Made by a program: the position numbers and the translations under genes | Notes under the pieces: model-generated | What the model was told of the DNA's origin: nothing | The model's database searches: none | Seen by the model: the letters and a program-made list of their open reading frames with translations, nothing else | Origin: Natronomonas gomsonensis | Lineage (GTDB): Archaea; Halobacteriota; Halobacteria; Halobacteriales; Haloarculaceae | Assembly: GCF_013391635.1 (NCBI RefSeq) | Contig: NZ_JACAWU010000002.1 | Coordinates: 248,001 to 312,000 of the forward strand | Direction: 5' to 3' | Length of the DNA stretch: 64,000 nt | Part shown: positions 41,461-50,060 of the stretch, one piece after another | How positions within the stretch are numbered: position 1 is the first letter of the stretch | Layout of the letters: each line of letters opens with the position of its first letter

Positions 41461-43770
41461 GTGGAGGAAACCGTCGCCTGGCTTCGGGAGCGCCCGTACT
41501 ACGAGGGACAGATATGCACCCACGAGACGCTCGATCTCTCCGAGGCAGTATTCGCGGATATCGACCTTCCGACGCGTCTCCGAGAGGCACTCGAAACCCG
41601 CGGTATCGACCGCCTCTACGGCCACCAGGCGAGGGCAATCGAGGCGGTCCGAGACGGCGACGACGTCGTCCTCGCGACGGAGACGGCGAGCGGTAAGAGC
41701 CTCGCCTACACCGTTCCGGCCTTCGAGCGGGCGATGGACGACCGCGCGACGACGCTGTACCTCGCCCCGCAGGTCGCACTCATCAACGACCAGACCGAGT
41801 CGCTGTCGGCGCTGGCCGACGACCTCGGCTTCGCCAGTGGCGTCACCGTCGAACAGTACACGGGCCGGCAATCCCGGAGTGAGAAGGCCGCGATTCGGGA
41901 GCGCCAGCCGACCGTGCTGTGCTGTACGCCGGATATGCTGCACTACGGGCTTCTCCCGCACGCCCGCCGGCTGTGGAAGTGGTTCTTCGAGCGGCTCGAA
42001 ACCGTCGTCGTCGACGAAGTCCACGAGTATCGCGGCGTGTTCGGCAGTCACGTCTCCCTGGTGTTCCGACGGCTCGCTCGCCTGTGTTCGGAGTTCGGTT
42101 CGGACCCGGAGTTCGTCTGCTGTTCGGCGACCATCGGCAACCCAATCGAGCACGCGGCGACGGTGACCGGACGGGACCCCGACGGCATCCGACTGGTCGA
42201 CAGCGACGACAGCGAGTCGGGGTCGACCCACTGGCTGTTGTGGAACCCCCCGGAGTACGGCGACGGCGAGTCGTGGGGGAGCGGCCGGCGCAAGTCGAGT
42301 CACACCGAGGCTGAACGGCTGTTCTGTGATTTGGTCTCGGAGGGCCATCAGACGCTGGTGTTCACCGGCTCCAGACAGACCGCCGAACGCTACGCCACCG
42401 AAAGCGCGGGCACGCTTCGCGACCGCGGGGCGTACGACCTCGCCGACGGTGTGGCGGCGTATCAGGCCGCGCTGTCGGACGACCGCCGACGCGAGATAGA
42501 GCGTGGACTCGACTCTGGGGCGATACGCGGCGTCTGGAGTACGAACGCCCTCGAGTTGGGCGTCGATATCGGCGGTCTCGACGCCGTCATCCTCGACGGT
42601 TATCCGGGGACGCGGATGGCGGCGTTCCAGCAGGGCGGCCGTGCCGGACGTGGGGCCGACCCCTCCCTCGTCGCCTTGGTGGCCGGCGAGGACCAACTCG
42701 ACCAGTACCTGATGTCCAATCCCAAGTCCTTCTTCGAGGGGGACCCGGAGAAAGCAGTCACCAACCCCGAAAACGACCGAATCATGCCCGCCCACGTCAG
42801 GTCTGCGGCCGACGAGTCGTGGCTCCGGCCCGACGACGACCGGTACTTCGGGTCGCGGTTTCCCGAAGTGGTCGCCGACCTCACCGACGATGGGTTGCTC
42901 TCGCGCCGCGAGACGAGCGAGGGCGTCCGGTGGCTGAACGACGGCTCCAGCCCCCAGTACGACACCAGCCTCCGGGCTATAGACGACCGGCAGGTCCAAC
43001 TGCGCGGCCCCGACGGCGAGACGTTGGCCGAGTTGGCCTTCGACGACGCGCTGCGGGACGCTCATCCCGGAGCCATCTACCACCACCAGGGACGAAGTTA
43101 CGAGGTGACCGACCTGGATTTGCGGGCGAACGTGGCGCAACTCCAGCCGACGTGGGCGGATTACTTCACCCGCGTACTCCACGAGAAGGCCATCACGGTC
43201 GAGGAGGACCTCCAAGAGCGGACGCTTCCGGCACGCGATGACGTGACCGTCCGGTTCGCCGAGGTGGAGATGCGCAAGCAGATAACCGGGTTCCAGCGCT
43301 TCGACGCTTCGAGTGGCGAACCGATGGGGAGTGAGGAACTCGACCTCCCGGAGACGAGTCTTCGAACCCGGGCGCTGTACTTCGCGGTGCCGCCGGACCT
43401 CGAGATGGCACTCGTTGAGGGTGGTGACCTCCCGGGCGGCATCCACGCTGCCGAACACGCGATGATATCGATGTTCCCGACGGCGGTGCTGTGTGACCGT
43501 CGGGACGTGGGCGGGCTGTCGACGCCGCTGCATCCACGGACCGACGCGCCGACGATATTCGTCTACGACGGCTATCCCGGTGGGGTCGCTCTGGCGAAGA
43601 CCGGCTACGGGGACATCGACGGCCTGTTGGAGACGACACAGGAGATGCTCGCCGGTTGTCCCTGTGAGGGCGGCTGTCCGAGTTGTGTCCAGTCACCCCA
43701 TTGTGGCAACGCCAACGACCCACTCGACAAACGACTCGCGAAGCGGCTGCTCGATGGGCTACTCGATTAG
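41461..43770 (+). CDS. Hrq1/MrfA-type DEAD/DEAH-box helicase with DUF1998-type Cys motif
   Basis: This 769-residue SF2 helicase has Walker A TETASGKS at 73-80, DEVH at 185-188, motif III CSATIGNP near 220, and motif VI QQGGRAGRG near 388. The C-terminal region ends CPCEGGCPSCVQSPHC with Cys733, 735, 739, 742 and 748, the zinc-binding DUF1998 signature of Hrq1 and YprA/MrfA, which repair crosslinks and mitomycin damage. The partner nuclease MrfB is not adjacent. The start is GTG at 41461; a TATA-like CTTTTATG occurs at 41394-41401. Its stop overlaps that of the convergent HD gene by four nucleotides. Confidence 0.92.
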   Translation: MEETVAWLRERPYYEGQICTHETLDLSEAVFADIDLPTRLREALETRGIDRLYGHQARAIEAVRDGDDVVLATETASGKSLAYTVPAFERAMDDRATTLYLAPQVALINDQTESLSALADDLGFASGVTVEQYTGRQSRSEKAAIRERQPTVLCCTPDMLHYGLLPHARRLWKWFFERLETVVVDEVHEYRGVFGSHVSLVFRRLARLCSEFGSDPEFVCCSATIGNPIEHAATVTGRDPDGIRLVDSDDSESGSTHWLLWNPPEYGDGESWGSGRRKSSHTEAERLFCDLVSEGHQTLVFTGSRQTAERYATESAGTLRDRGAYDLADGVAAYQAALSDDRRREIERGLDSGAIRGVWSTNALELGVDIGGLDAVILDGYPGTRMAAFQQGGRAGRGADPSLVALVAGEDQLDQYLMSNPKSFFEGDPEKAVTNPENDRIMPAHVRSAADESWLRPDDDRYFGSRFPEVVADLTDDGLLSRRETSEGVRWLNDGSSPQYDTSLRAIDDRQVQLRGPDGETLAELAFDDALRDAHPGAIYHHQGRSYEVTDLDLRANVAQLQPTWADYFTRVLHEKAITVEEDLQERTLPARDDVTVRFAEVEMRKQITGFQRFDASSGEPMGSEELDLPETSLRTRALYFAVPPDLEMALVEGGDLPGGIHAAEHAMISMFPTAVLCDRRDVGGLSTPLHPRTDAPTIFVYDGYPGGVALAKTGYGDIDGLLETTQEMLAGCPCEGGCPSCVQSPHCGNANDPLDKRLAKRLLDGLLD

Positions 43771-44942
43771 GGTGACGGGTCGGCGTCGATGCCGAGAACG
43801 GTCGTCGCGGCCTCACGAACGGGTTCGACCGACTCCGACGGCGTGTAGACGCCGAGTCGCCACAGTTCGCGGGCGCAGGCGTCCAATCCCGAAACGAGCG
43901 CCGACCGCTCTTCGAGGGGCGTCGGCCGACCGTCGACGAGGATTCGAGCTCTCGATTCGGGTGAACTCGGCACCGCCGGGCTGTCGACGATGACGGCGCC
44001 GGAATCGACGCCCGCAGCGGCCGCGATGTCGGCTTCGAGGTCCCGGGTGTCGTCGTAGTCCAATGCCCCGAACTGTTCGGGGGCAGCGTCTCGACGGACC
44101 CAGACGGCGCGTTTGTACAGTTGCCGCTGGCGAATGCGGGTCGACAGTTCCGCCGTCGGGTCGTGGTCGCCCATCGTCGCCAGCAGTTCCGCGTCCGTCA
44201 GGCGGGCGAACCGTTTCGGCGAGACGACGCCGTCGGTCAGGAGTTGCTCGCTGCCCCGGTCGAGCATCGTCCCGGCGATTCGGGAGACGTGGTGTCGGTA
44301 CACCGTCGCGTTCATCAGCGTCCGTGCGATGAGGGTGCTTTCGGCGGTGGCGATGTCGCTGCCGTCCAACACGAGTTCCCCGTCGACGACCCGGAGAGAG
44401 CGAACGAGTCTGTCGTGGTCGATAGTGCCGTAGGGAACGCCGGTGTGGTGGGCGTCGCGGACGAGATAATCCATGCGGTCGACGTCGAGCGGCCCCGAGA
44501 CGAGGTCACCCAGCGGCCCGCCGCCGTCGACGGTTTCGGCGACCGACTTTGGGTCGAGTCCACGGGATTCGATGGCATCGCCCAATTCGGTGTCGGAGAG
44601 CAACCACTCGATTTCGTCGTGGTGGCGGCCAAGGTGGCGTTCGATGGCGGCCTCGGTCTGGTGGCCGAAGGGGCCGTGGCCGGCGTCGTGGACGAGGGCG
44701 GCGATTCGCAGCCGCCGAGCGAGGTCGTCCTCCACGTCGAGTTTCTCGACGGCTTTCGAGGCGAGGTGATAGACGCCGAGGGAGTGTTCGAAGCGGGTGT
44801 GGTTGGCGGAGGGATAGACCAACTGGACGGTGCTCAACTGCCTGACGTACCGAAGTCGCTGCATCGGTTCGGTGTCCAGAATCGCCTCCGCGTCGGGGCT
44901 GAGTTCGATGTAGCCGTGAACGCTGTCCTTGATTGCCGTCAT
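43767..44942 (-). CDS. HD-domain phosphohydrolase, dGTPase/SAMHD1-like
   Basis: The 391-residue protein starts with IKDSVHGYIELSPDAEAI, followed by QRLRYVRQLSTVQLVYPSANHTRFEHSLG with His53, and LVHDAGHGPFGH with His85-Asp86. The fourth ligand is Asp155 or Asp158 in DVDRMDYLVRD. This is the YdhJ/SAMHD1-type arrangement acting on dNTPs or other nucleotides. The C-terminal third is not conserved in any way I can recognise. Its link to the overlapping DNA-repair helicase could be incidental. Confidence 0.85.
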   Translation of the reverse strand: MTAIKDSVHGYIELSPDAEAILDTEPMQRLRYVRQLSTVQLVYPSANHTRFEHSLGVYHLASKAVEKLDVEDDLARRLRIAALVHDAGHGPFGHQTEAAIERHLGRHHDEIEWLLSDTELGDAIESRGLDPKSVAETVDGGGPLGDLVSGPLDVDRMDYLVRDAHHTGVPYGTIDHDRLVRSLRVVDGELVLDGSDIATAESTLIARTLMNATVYRHHVSRIAGTMLDRGSEQLLTDGVVSPKRFARLTDAELLATMGDHDPTAELSTRIRQRQLYKRAVWVRRDAAPEQFGALDYDDTRDLEADIAAAAGVDSGAVIVDSPAVPSSPESRARILVDGRPTPLEERSALVSGLDACARELWRLGVYTPSESVEPVREAATTVLGIDADPSP

Positions 44943-44973
44943 CGGCTTCCCCCGGTGATTGTGGGTCGGCAGT

Positions 44974-45474
44974 TCACAGGAGCGCCTCCTCGAGTGCGGC
45001 TTCCATCTCGGCTACGCTTCCCGAGTTGTCGATTTCGACGTGCTCACGTTCGAGGCTATCGAAGCGCTCCTTCTGCTGGAGATACGTCTCGAAGGTGGCG
45101 TCGCTGACGGTGTCGTTCCGTGCTTCCATGCGGCGCTTGACGACGTTGTCCCGGCAGGTCACGCGGACGAACGTACAGTCGGCGTCCGTCCGCTCGGCGA
45201 GGTCGGCGGCTGCCGCTCGGTACCGCTCGGAACTGAAGGTGGCGTCGAGGACGACGCTTCCCCCGGCTTCCAACTCCGACTGAGCGCGGTCGAGCAACGC
45301 CTCGTAGGTACGTTCGGTTTCGGCGTCGTCGTAGGTCGGGTCGTCGAACAGTTCCTTTCGAACCTCGTCGCTCCGGTAGCGCTCGGCGGAGCACGCCTCG
45401 GCGACGTACTTCGAGGCGGTCGACTTGCCGACCCCCGACAGTCCGCAGAAGACGATAAGTCTCGGGCGGTCCAT
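44974..45474 (-). CDS. P-loop kinase (AAA_33/Zeta-toxin-like)
   Basis: The 166-residue single-domain P-loop enzyme has GLSGVGKST at 11-19, an acidic switch (SDEVRKELF near 35), VVLDATFSSERYR near 74 and an R-finger region CRDNVVKRRM near 107. Such small kinases phosphorylate RNA ends, nucleosides or small metabolites. No antitoxin is found next to it, so a toxin role is not supported. The substrate is unknown. It lies at the border of the accessory region beginning at 45.5 kb. Confidence 0.8.
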   Translation of the reverse strand: MDRPRLIVFCGLSGVGKSTASKYVAEACSAERYRSDEVRKELFDDPTYDDAETERTYEALLDRAQSELEAGGSVVLDATFSSERYRAAAADLAERTDADCTFVRVTCRDNVVKRRMEARNDTVSDATFETYLQQKERFDSLEREHVEIDNSGSVAEMEAALEEALL

Positions 45475-45642
45475 ACCGCCGAATCCGGCGTTCAGCTACT
45501 AAACCGCCGGGGTTTGGGGGCGTTACGTGTGTCGCAACCTCTGTCAATTTGATATAGCAATATGTGATTTATGAGGTCGCTGCCGAACAAGATTGTGTCG
45601 TTCATATCGGCCAAAATACGCGGTCGGCGGCGAAAAGACGGG

Positions 45643-46683
45643 CTACAGGAGGTCGTAGACGTTGGCTTCGTACACCTCTCGGACGCGGTCGCCCCAGTTG
45701 TGGGTGTAAGTGTCGATGATGTCCGTGGCTACGTCCCCGCGGAGGTACTTCACGACGCCTCTGTCGCCCGTTCTATCGCGGAGATGCGTGGTGAAGAAGT
45801 GCCGAAAGTAGTGTGGCGTGACGTTCTCCGAGGCGTCGCCACCTTCTCGGTACCAGCCCCGTCTTCCGGCCTGCTCGGCGACGATGGCCCGGACCATCGA
45901 CGGCGTCGCCCGCTTGCCCCACTCGCTCGTCGAACAAAAGAGCGGCTCCGCCGTGGATTGTGTGTCCGGCCGAATCGCCAGCCACGCCTTCAGGAGGCGC
46001 TTTAGCTCCCCGTCGACCGGAATGACGGTGTCTCGCTTCCGTTTGTTCGATGCCGTTCGCTTCTCACCGTTGTATGTCGCTCCCTTCGCGGGGTCGCTTG
46101 CGACGTACAGAGAGTCCGGGCGGCCGTCTAACGCGCCGCGGTGGTCGATTCGATAGGCCGCCTGCACCTCCGAATCGTCGAGGTGTATGTCACGTAAATC
46201 GAGGTTACAGCACTCTCCTACGCGGATTCCGGTCTTCAGAAGCGTGCCAACGAGTGCGCGCTCGTAGGGGTGGCGGATGTCCGCGAAGAACGACCGCATC
46301 TGGGGGATGGAGATCTCTCGGCGGGCAGGATCGGTATCGATTGACTCGTCCATCTCCTCGGTGACCAGCGCCATCGGGTTTGAATCGAAAGCTCCGACCT
46401 GCGTCATGTAGGCGTAAAACCGGTGGACGTAGGAGGCGTACGACGCCACGGTGCTGTCGGCGTGTTCGCCCCGAAGCGAGTGGACCCACGCCATACACTC
46501 CCGTTGTGTCGCCGTCGGAAGGGTCGTCCCCCGCTCACTGACGACGAACGACTCGAAATCCCGCAAGACGCGTTCGTAGGCCGCCTTCGTCCGGTCGGTC
46601 CGGCCGTGGAAGGTCATGTCCTGGAGGAAGTACGCGACGGGGTCGTCGGGTGTCGTCGTTCCGCTACGGTCGTCAACGCCCAT
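45643..46683 (-). CDS. Tyrosine recombinase/integrase
   Basis: This 346-residue XerC/D-type recombinase has a SAM-like N-terminal core-binding domain (RTKAAYERVLRDFESFV near 31). Its catalytic residues are Arg154 (KTGIRVGE), His291 and Arg294 (HYFRH) and Tyr326 (TYTHN). The second box reads LRGD instead of the usual LGH, so the third His is missing or shifted. ATG at 46683 overlaps the upstream DNA-binding gene by 11 nt. No tRNA-derived att site was recognised nearby, so it may be a resident integrase or a remnant of an integrated element. Confidence 0.87.
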   Translation of the reverse strand: MGVDDRSGTTTPDDPVAYFLQDMTFHGRTDRTKAAYERVLRDFESFVVSERGTTLPTATQRECMAWVHSLRGEHADSTVASYASYVHRFYAYMTQVGAFDSNPMALVTEEMDESIDTDPARREISIPQMRSFFADIRHPYERALVGTLLKTGIRVGECCNLDLRDIHLDDSEVQAAYRIDHRGALDGRPDSLYVASDPAKGATYNGEKRTASNKRKRDTVIPVDGELKRLLKAWLAIRPDTQSTAEPLFCSTSEWGKRATPSMVRAIVAEQAGRRGWYREGGDASENVTPHYFRHFFTTHLRDRTGDRGVVKYLRGDVATDIIDTYTHNWGDRVREVYEANVYDLL

Positions 46684-47092
46684 CGTCCACCACCGTGTAC
46701 CCGCCGTGGCGGCCACTGTATCGAATTCGGTCCTCTGACTGGAGTTCGTCGAGTGTCTCTTCGAGTCGCTCCTCGATGTCGTCGGTGACGCCGGCGAGCA
46801 ACAGCTCCCAATCCGCGAACGCTTCGTCGCGAAGCACCTCGAGAACGCGGTCTTTCAAGCCCTCTCCCCCAGGGGTAGCGTCCGGAGAACGGGCTTCGAC
46901 GGAGTTACTCGAGTTGGTATTTAAAGAATCTCCTTCAGTATTTAAATCGAAGCTTCGCCGACCGGCCTGAATCATCGTTCGAACGTACTCGGCCTGACTC
47001 ATGTCGAGTTCGTCGGCTTCCTCGCGCCACCGCTCCCGTTGGGTCGACGACACGTAGGTCTGCACCGAGACGCGTTCGCCTTCGCTGCTCAT
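46673..47092 (-). CDS. Small RHH/DUF5805-like DNA-binding protein upstream of the integrase
   Basis: The 139-residue protein begins RVSVQTYVSSTQRERWREEADELDMSQAEYVRTMIQAG (split around residues 7-44), a ribbon-helix-helix-like arrangement. A linker follows, and a second helical part (DRVLEVLRDEAFADWELL, RLEETLDELQ, GGYTVVDDG) looks like a winged helix. The family name is from memory. It overlaps the integrase start, a typical regulator-integrase pair. ATG at 47092 is preferred to 47137. A 16-bp near-palindrome about 47 nt upstream could be its own operator. Confidence 0.8.
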   Translation of the reverse strand: MSSEGERVSVQTYVSSTQRERWREEADELDMSQAEYVRTMIQAGRRSFDLNTEGDSLNTNSSNSVEARSPDATPGGEGLKDRVLEVLRDEAFADWELLLAGVTDDIEERLEETLDELQSEDRIRYSGRHGGYTVVDDGR

Positions 47093-47138
47093 AGCGGGGC
47101 CACGAACCCCTTCCACATCAAAGTACGTCAGACACACC

Positions 47139-47154
47139 GATAAGGGCCTTTATC
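47139..47154. promoter_or_regulatory. Near-palindromic 16-mer upstream of the integrase operon
   Basis: GATAAGGGCCTTTATC matches its reverse complement at 14 of 16 positions and lies 47-62 nt upstream of the small DNA-binding gene. It overlaps a possible TATA region. Autoregulation is inferred from position and symmetry only. Confidence 0.45.
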
Positions 47155-47726
47155 AACGAATATGCGCCCTTAATCGGTGGCATCATCGCTGATTATCGTC
47201 GAATCTGGGTTGAATTTTCCCAGTGTGATTTAGATAAACCGATAATTAATTCTAAATATGTGTCGATCCAGAGGACAGAATATGTGGTCGCTTCCCGGCG
47301 TGGCTCGTTTCGAGAGCTACGCCTCGAGGTGTGGTCGAGTTGGACGTCTCTCCAACCGGTGGCGAGTGGTGGAAACTGGTGGTGTTGTCGGGTGTCTCTA
47401 ATTCGCCGCCTCGCCTCGAGATGTTTGGTATCTTCGGGCCACACGGGCGACTGTATGGCGTGTTCGTACTGTTGTTTCTGCTAGATGTCTGGCCGCACGA
47501 CTCTTCTGAGCCGCTGTATCGGCTGCTAAGGCGCTTGGTGGCTGAAGTGGGGGAATTGAGTGTCGTTCTCGAACTGTCGGTGTTCAATCGGTGATTGGAA
47601 ATTAAATATATGATTAGTGTCATTATTGTCTGTGGTGCATCGAACTCATAAACTACATGCTGCTATATCTAATATCTCCACATCGGCCCACTCGTTCGGT
47701 GTCGGATTTCGGGCAAACTGACGGGG
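47155..47726. other. AT-rich stretch without a convincing gene
   Basis: This 570-nt stretch is visibly poorer in GC than its surroundings (for example TAAATATGTG and AATTAAATATATG runs). Open frames exist on both strands, the best being a GTG-started 87-codon frame at 47331-47594 on the plus strand. Its third-position bias is weak and its protein has no motif. Decayed or horizontally acquired DNA next to the integrase is the likeliest explanation. Confidence 0.55.
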
Positions 47727-48116
47727 CTACGGCCAATCGTCGCGCTTGTGGGCGCTCGATTGTGATGGCGTCGACGGTGTTTCCTCGGCGAGTTCCCAAC
47801 CGGCACGGTCGGCGGCGTCGCTCGTCGACCGGTGCTCCCATCCCTCGGGTGCGTCGGCCGTCGACTCGGCCACGAAAACGAATCGGTCGGTGTCGAAGTG
47901 CGCCAGCAGATGTTCGAGGGTCTCGGCTGCTGGCTCGACCGCGGGCTCGAAGTCGTTGCGGATGTGGTTGTCGCGAGTGAACTTCGTCAGAACGTGTGGC
48001 GGCCGGTCGGTAACGACACCGACGTGTTCGCTCCACTGACGAGCTTGGCGAACGGCGCCCTCGGGGTCGGCGAGACGACGGAGCGCCGAAAGCTCGAAGG
48101 CGAGGGTCAAACTCAT
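47727..48116 (-). CDS. DUF7124-like protein, short paralogue of 57541-58254
   Basis: The 129-residue protein (ATG at 48116) begins SLTLAFELSALRRLADPEGAVRQARQW and matches the C-terminal half of the 57541-58254 protein. Shared elements are PPHVLTKFTRDNHI against PAHVINRFQREHTI, DRFVFVAESTADAPEGWEHRS against ERFVLVGVPEESGWAPDGWEF, and ending AADRAGWEL against AAEKADWQVE. It lacks the acidic N-terminal extension. The domain name is recalled, not searched. It lies inside the low-GC accessory region and has a TATA-like CTATAATAAAT upstream (about 48190-48205). Confidence 0.75.
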   Translation of the reverse strand: MSLTLAFELSALRRLADPEGAVRQARQWSEHVGVVTDRPPHVLTKFTRDNHIRNDFEPAVEPAAETLEHLLAHFDTDRFVFVAESTADAPEGWEHRSTSDAADRAGWELAEETPSTPSQSSAHKRDDWP

Positions 48117-48307
48117 GGATTCCTTTTTGCTCTTCGAGGGAATTGAGTGTTCGGCTCGACCCGCGGCAAAACAACCCACTATCATGAACATTTATTATAG
48201 ATACTGCCGAACGGTGCAGTACGCGATGCACCCCAAACCCGTATCCCCGTAAGCCCCCTTCTCCCCGAGTTGCATCGCCGCTTGACCGCCTACGCATCAC
48301 AAAACCC

Positions 48308-48502
48308 ATGCAGACACCTGACACCAACGACGCGCCACTCGTTCCGTACACACCCGACCGCTCGACCGACGAAACAACCCGAATTGACGGTTCCGGAGGC
48401 AAGATTTCGCTACCGTACGACCGTCCACCGAAGACCGACCACGTGACGCCGTACACGCGCGGTGACGAGGAAATCGAACCGTTCGTCGCCGATCTCCGGT
48501 AG
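48308..48502 (+). CDS. Small acidic hypothetical protein
   Basis: The 64-residue protein (MQTPDTNDAPLVPYTPD...) is rich in Asp, Pro and Thr and has no hydrophobic core, Cys or recognisable motif, and may be disordered. Halophile-like codon use and an ATG start support it as a gene. Nothing in the context (between the DUF7124-like gene and an ABC ATPase) indicates a role. Confidence 0.5.
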   Translation: MQTPDTNDAPLVPYTPDRSTDETTRIDGSGGKISLPYDRPPKTDHVTPYTRGDEEIEPFVADLR

Positions 48503-48598
48503 CGTCGGTGCGGTTCCAGGCTCGAATAGAGGTGAAGGGATTACGCCCAAACAGTAACCGCACGACAGATTTGTCCGTATTTCAGAAAAGCGGGTGAA

Positions 48599-49759
48599 TC
48601 ACTCCTCGACAGTTCCGCCATCGGCCATCTTCCGCTCACCGCGGGGGAACCACGCGAGTTCGTGGTCGGCGTCGAGGCTGACGAAGACCGGGTCGTCCAG
48701 CGACACCTCGTCGGCGTGGTTGTGCATACAGCCGACGACGTCCCCGGAGTCGAGCTCCACCCGGTACAGCACCGTCGGGCCGAGGTAGCGTCGGTGGACC
48801 ACTTCGCCGTTGGCCGCTCCGGGTTCCGCACCGCGTGAGCGAACGTCGTCCGGCCGGACCATGAGGTCGATATCGGAGCCGACGTACTCCTCGGTGAGGC
48901 CGTTGACCTGCTCGAAGGGGATACAGCCGACGCCGGTGTCGACACAGTCCTCGCGCACGCGCCCGGAGACGAACGACGCGTGACCGAGGAATCCAGCTAC
49001 GAACCGCGAGCGTGGCTGTTGGAACACCTTTTCAGGGGTTCCAACCTGTTCGAGACCACCCTCGCTCATCACGGCAACGCGGTCGGAGATGGACATCGCC
49101 TCCTCTTGGTCGTGTGTGACGGAGATGGCTGTGACGCCCGCCTCCTTGAGGATTTCCCGGACCTCCTCGCGCATCTCGACGCGGAGGTCCACGTCGAGAT
49201 TCGAGAACGGTTCGTCAAGAAGGAGGAGACTCGGTTCGGGTGCCAGCGAGCGAGCGAGGGCAACGCGCTGCTGTTGGCCGCCGGAGAGTTCTTCGGGCGT
49301 CTTTTCGCCGTGTTCGGTGAGTCCGACGAGTTCCAGCAGTTCGTCGATTCGGCGTTCGCGCTCCGTCTCGGAGCGGTCCTGTATCCCGAACGCGATGTTC
49401 TCGCGGGCGTTCAGGTGTGGAAACAGGGCGAACTCCTGGAACACCACGCCCACGTCTCGGTCCTCCGGGGCCACGAACCGCTCTCCGGAAACCTGCTCGT
49501 CGCCGAGTCGGACGACTCCGCCGTCGGGACGTTCGAGGCCGGCGATGAGCCGGAGCGTCGTCGTCTTCCCACACCCGGAGGGGCCCAGAAGGGTGAGCAG
49601 TTCCCCCTCCCGGACCGTAAGTGAGAGGTCGTGAATCACCTCCGTCTCGCTGTAGGACTTCCGAACTCCCTCGAGTTCGAGAACCGTCGGACGCTCTCTC
49701 GATAGGTCGGTGGTGGCGTTTGCCGCGCCGGCCGTGAACTCCGCCGTTCCGCTAGACAT
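48599..49759 (-). CDS. ABC transporter ATP-binding protein (Fe3+/spermidine FbpC/PotA type), orphan
   Basis: This 386-residue ATPase has Walker A GPSGCGKTT at 59-67, Q-loop VFQEFALFPHL near 107, signature LSGGQQQ at 158-164, Walker B LLLLDEP at 178-184 and the H-loop SVTHDQEEAM near 206. A C-terminal TOBE-type domain follows (about 270-380). The closest match is the FbpC/PotA family for ferric iron, polyamines or similar. The usual binding protein and permease genes are absent on either side. ATG at 49759 is preferred to a GTG at 49768. A palindromic box in the promoter suggests metal control. Confidence 0.88.
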   Translation of the reverse strand: MSSGTAEFTAGAANATTDLSRERPTVLELEGVRKSYSETEVIHDLSLTVREGELLTLLGPSGCGKTTTLRLIAGLERPDGGVVRLGDEQVSGERFVAPEDRDVGVVFQEFALFPHLNARENIAFGIQDRSETERERRIDELLELVGLTEHGEKTPEELSGGQQQRVALARSLAPEPSLLLLDEPFSNLDVDLRVEMREEVREILKEAGVTAISVTHDQEEAMSISDRVAVMSEGGLEQVGTPEKVFQQPRSRFVAGFLGHASFVSGRVREDCVDTGVGCIPFEQVNGLTEEYVGSDIDLMVRPDDVRSRGAEPGAANGEVVHRRYLGPTVLYRVELDSGDVVGCMHNHADEVSLDDPVFVSLDADHELAWFPRGERKMADGGTVEE

Positions 49760-49811
49760 CGGAGACACCTCCTCTCGTCATCGGCGCGTATGCACTCATT
49801 ACATCGTATTG

Positions 49812-49827
49812 TTTAGGCAAGCCAAAA
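49812..49827. promoter_or_regulatory. DtxR-like palindrome in the ABC ATPase promoter
   Basis: TTTAGGC-AA-GCCAAAA is a near-perfect inverted repeat (one mismatch per arm pair) in the promoter, 53-68 nt upstream of the ATPase ATG at 49759. It resembles the TTAGGC/GCCTAA half-sites of DtxR-family metal regulators. Identification as a metal-responsive operator is inference. Confidence 0.5.
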
Positions 49828-50060
49828 ATACTTTCCGCTCCGCGCGCATCAAATATCGAATAGTTGTCAACTTCTCACCGCACGAAACGGGTCGGATAAA
49901 CCTCATGCTCCGATACCGAATCACCAGCCAATCTTGATATTTTCAGGAAGTGTATAATGTCTCGTAGGGTAATCGTTAAACCAATCTGGAGTAGTAGTTG
50001 TCTTGAAGAAGCCGTGTAATAGAGGTTGTAACGATAAACTACGGGGGAGAATTCGAATTC
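49828..50060. other. AT-rich divergent promoter region
   Basis: The interval between the ABC ATPase and the SDR gene contains no reading frame of note. It holds a TATA-like GTGTATAATG near 49951, inverted ATCGTTA/TAACGAT elements (about 49970 and 50029) and a GGGGGAG purine run about 15 nt before the ATG at 50061 that could serve as a ribosome-binding site. Confidence 0.5.

Noticed and set aside
40168..43533. 1121-codon minus-strand frame across the HisG-like gene, the HTH regulator and the helicase
   Set aside because: It crosses three well-supported genes and its translation is an Arg/Gly/Val-rich antisense composition. The helicase motifs on the plus strand are unambiguous.
44974..45474. 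Zeta-type toxin of a toxin-antitoxin pair
   Set aside because: No small antitoxin gene is adjacent, and the fold is shared with many ordinary metabolite and RNA kinases.
47252..47623. Minus-strand 123-codon frame in the AT-rich stretch
   Set aside because: The translation is Ser/Thr/Arg/Asn-rich with no motif, and its third positions are not GC-rich as in neighbouring genes.
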